A stretch of DNA of 64,000 nucleotides, from contig MESI01000115.1 of the NCBI GenBank assembly GCA_001770935.1, forward strand, positions 18,609 to 82,608, in the 5' to 3' direction. Each line of letters starts with the position of its first letter. The first letter of the stretch is position 1. Positions 62,769 to 64,000 of the stretch are shown here, in pieces. Source of the stretch: Burkholderiales bacterium RIFCSPLOWO2_12_FULL_61_40. Its GTDB lineage: Bacteria > Pseudomonadota > Gammaproteobacteria > Burkholderiales > Burkholderiaceae_C. The notes below the pieces were generated by a model, which saw only the letters and a list, made by a program, of their open reading frames with translations, searched no databases and was not told the origin of the DNA. The position numbers and the translations under genes are program-made.

Positions 62769-64000
62769 CTACACCAGCACCCGCTCAATGCCTCCGGCGT
62801 TGACCGTTTGCACGTACTGCGGCAACCAGTCTTCACCCAGGATCTGGCGCGCCATCTCCACCACGATGTAGTCGGCTTCCAGCAGGCCGTTTTGCAGATC
62901 TTCACCAAAACGGGACAGGCCTTGCATGCAGGCGGGGCAAGAGGTCAGCATCTTGATGTTGTCCTTGGCGCCCACCGCACCCGTGGCACGCAACTGGGTT
63001 TCACCCTTGCGGATTTCCTCTTCCTTGCGAAAACGCACCTGGGTGGAAATATCGGGGCGGTTCAAGGCCAGCGTGCCCGACTCGCCGCAGCAGCGGGCGG
63101 ATTGCACGACGTTGTCCCCCAACAAGGCCTTGACGGTCTTGATCGGTTCTTGCAGCTTCATGGGGCTGTGGCAGGGGTCGTGGAACAGGAAAGCACCGGC
63201 GTTTTGCAGGGTCACGCCCTTTTCCAGCAGGTACTCGTGGATGTCGATGATGCGGCTGCCGGGGAAGATTTCCTCGAACTTGTAGCCCTGCAGCTGGTCG
63301 TAGCAGGTGCCGCAACTCACCACCACGGTCTTGATGTCCAGGTAGTTCAGGGTGTTGGCCACCCGGTGGAACAGCACCCGGTTGTCGGTGATCATCTTCT
63401 CGGCCTTGTCAAACTGGCCCGCGCCGCGCTGCGGGTAGCCGCAGCACAAATAGCCGGGCGGCAGCACCGTTTGCACGCCCGCGTGCCAGAGCATGGCCTG
63501 CGTGGCCAGCCCCACCTGGCTGAACAGGCGCTCCGAGCCGCAGCCGGGGAAGTAAAACACCGCCTCGGTTTCGGCCGTGGTGGCCTTGGGGTTGCGGATG
63601 ATGGGGACGTAGTTTTTGTCTTCAATGTCCAGCAGCGCCCGCGCCGTGCGCTTGGGCAAACCGCCGGGCAGTTTCTTGTTGACAAAGTGGATCACCTGCT
63701 CTTTCAGCGGTGCGGTGCCCACGGTGGCGGGCGGTTTGTTAGTCTGGCGCCGGGTCACCAGCTTCATCACGTCATGCGCGATGCGTTGCGAGCGGATCGC
63801 CACATTGACCATGATGGAGCGCGCGGTGCGGATGGTCTGCGGGTTGGTGGCGTTGAGCAGGAACATGGCCGCCGCACCGGCAGGCCTGAAGCTCTTCTTG
63901 CCCATTTTGCGCAAGAGGTTGCGCATGTTCATGGTGACATCGCCAAAGTCGATCTTCACCGGACAGGGCGAGAGGCACTTGTGGCACACCGTGCAGTGGT
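62769..64000 (-). CDS. Fe-S oxidoreductase with CCG domains, C-terminal part (5' end outside window)
   Basis: The frame is open to base 64000, so only the last 410 residues are seen. The first visible residues HCTVCHKCLSPCPVKI form a 4Fe-4S ferredoxin motif. Two cysteine-rich CCG domains follow (VFYFPGCGSERLF with LPPGYLCCGYPQRGAG and VVVSCGTCYDQL; then FLFHDPCHSPMK with ARCCGESGTLALNR). The layout suits the end of a large FAD-binding/DUF3683-type dehydrogenase, GlcD-GlcF-like, for which 1200 or more residues are usual. Substrate is likely a hydroxyacid such as lactate or glycolate, but this is not shown by the visible part. Confidence 0.87.
   Translation of the reverse strand, partial: HCTVCHKCLSPCPVKIDFGDVTMNMRNLLRKMGKKSFRPAGAAAMFLLNATNPQTIRTARSIMVNVAIRSQRIAHDVMKLVTRRQTNKPPATVGTAPLKEQVIHFVNKKLPGGLPKRTARALLDIEDKNYVPIIRNPKATTAETEAVFYFPGCGSERLFSQVGLATQAMLWHAGVQTVLPPGYLCCGYPQRGAGQFDKAEKMITDNRVLFHRVANTLNYLDIKTVVVSCGTCYDQLQGYKFEEIFPGSRIIDIHEYLLEKGVTLQNAGAFLFHDPCHSPMKLQEPIKTVKALLGDNVVQSARCCGESGTLALNRPDISTQVRFRKEEEIRKGETQLRATGAVGAKDNIKMLTSCPACMQGLSRFGEDLQNGLLEADYIVVEMARQILGEDWLPQYVQTVNAGGIERVLV

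Overview
The window looks like chromosomal DNA of a GC-rich betaproteobacterium, most likely a Comamonadaceae member close to Rhodoferax, Polaromonas or Acidovorax. This rests on the ribF-ileS-lspA order, protein flavour, codon use and small hairpin repeats of a type I associate with that family; no rRNA or tRNA gene was seen, so the genus is an inference. Housekeeping backbone (1-38 kb): a MacB-type ABC exporter (5' end cut by the window), fumC, a decayed type I restriction-modification locus (intact hsdM, a YhcG-like nuclease gene, stumps of an AlbA/AAA-4 gene and of hsdR, no hsdS), purN, yceH, two acyl-CoA dehydrogenases, a periplasmic LigE-type DNA ligase, a TetR regulator, mgsA, an HNH nuclease, ribF-ileS-lspA, a quinone reductase, an EamA transporter, a histidine kinase coupled to a molybdopterin-fold periplasmic protein, a VapBC-like toxin-antitoxin pair, an SDR with a degenerate active site, an acetyl-CoA hydrolase/GNAT fusion, a DUF808 protein, a GGDEF-EAL protein, a second acetyl-CoA hydrolase/transferase, an alcohol dehydrogenase, a KAS III-like synthase, a YebC regulator and a lone AAA ATPase. 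Accessory region (38-61.6 kb): a 20-kb block on one strand encodes a Cache-type histidine kinase, an NtrC-family regulator, a chemoreceptor, two periplasmic binding proteins, a LivHMGF-type importer, an iron-type alcohol dehydrogenase, a secreted metallo-beta-lactamase-fold lactonase-like protein, a GldA/F/G-like ABC module with a DUF4340 protein, a HupE/UreJ protein and a succinate-semialdehyde-type aldehyde dehydrogenase. Two excellent sigma-54 promoters lie inside it, each preceded by GCGCTCA-type dyads. Lactonase, Fe-alcohol dehydrogenase and semialdehyde dehydrogenase match the three steps of the Agrobacterium BlcC-BlcB-BlcA pathway (gamma-butyrolactone to 4-hydroxybutyrate to succinate semialdehyde to succinate). 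My working model is a nitrogen-sigma-factor-controlled sense/swim/import/oxidise system for a lactone, hydroxyacid or diol. The block is bracketed by an intact aspartate/glutamate racemase gene on the left and, on the right, by two broken racemase copies and a fossil plus an intact copy of an AbiE toxin-antitoxin module, showing repeated duplication and deletion. The window ends with LysE and GNAT genes and the C-terminal part of a large Fe-S oxidoreductase. Two dispersed repeat families run through the backbone: a 107-bp element with imperfect terminal inverted repeats, found three times exactly at TAA stop codons plus one remnant; and a roughly 55-70 bp hairpin repeat found eight times, three of them in frame inside protein genes (hsdM, ileS, SDR) and two overlapping the stop codon of a gene.
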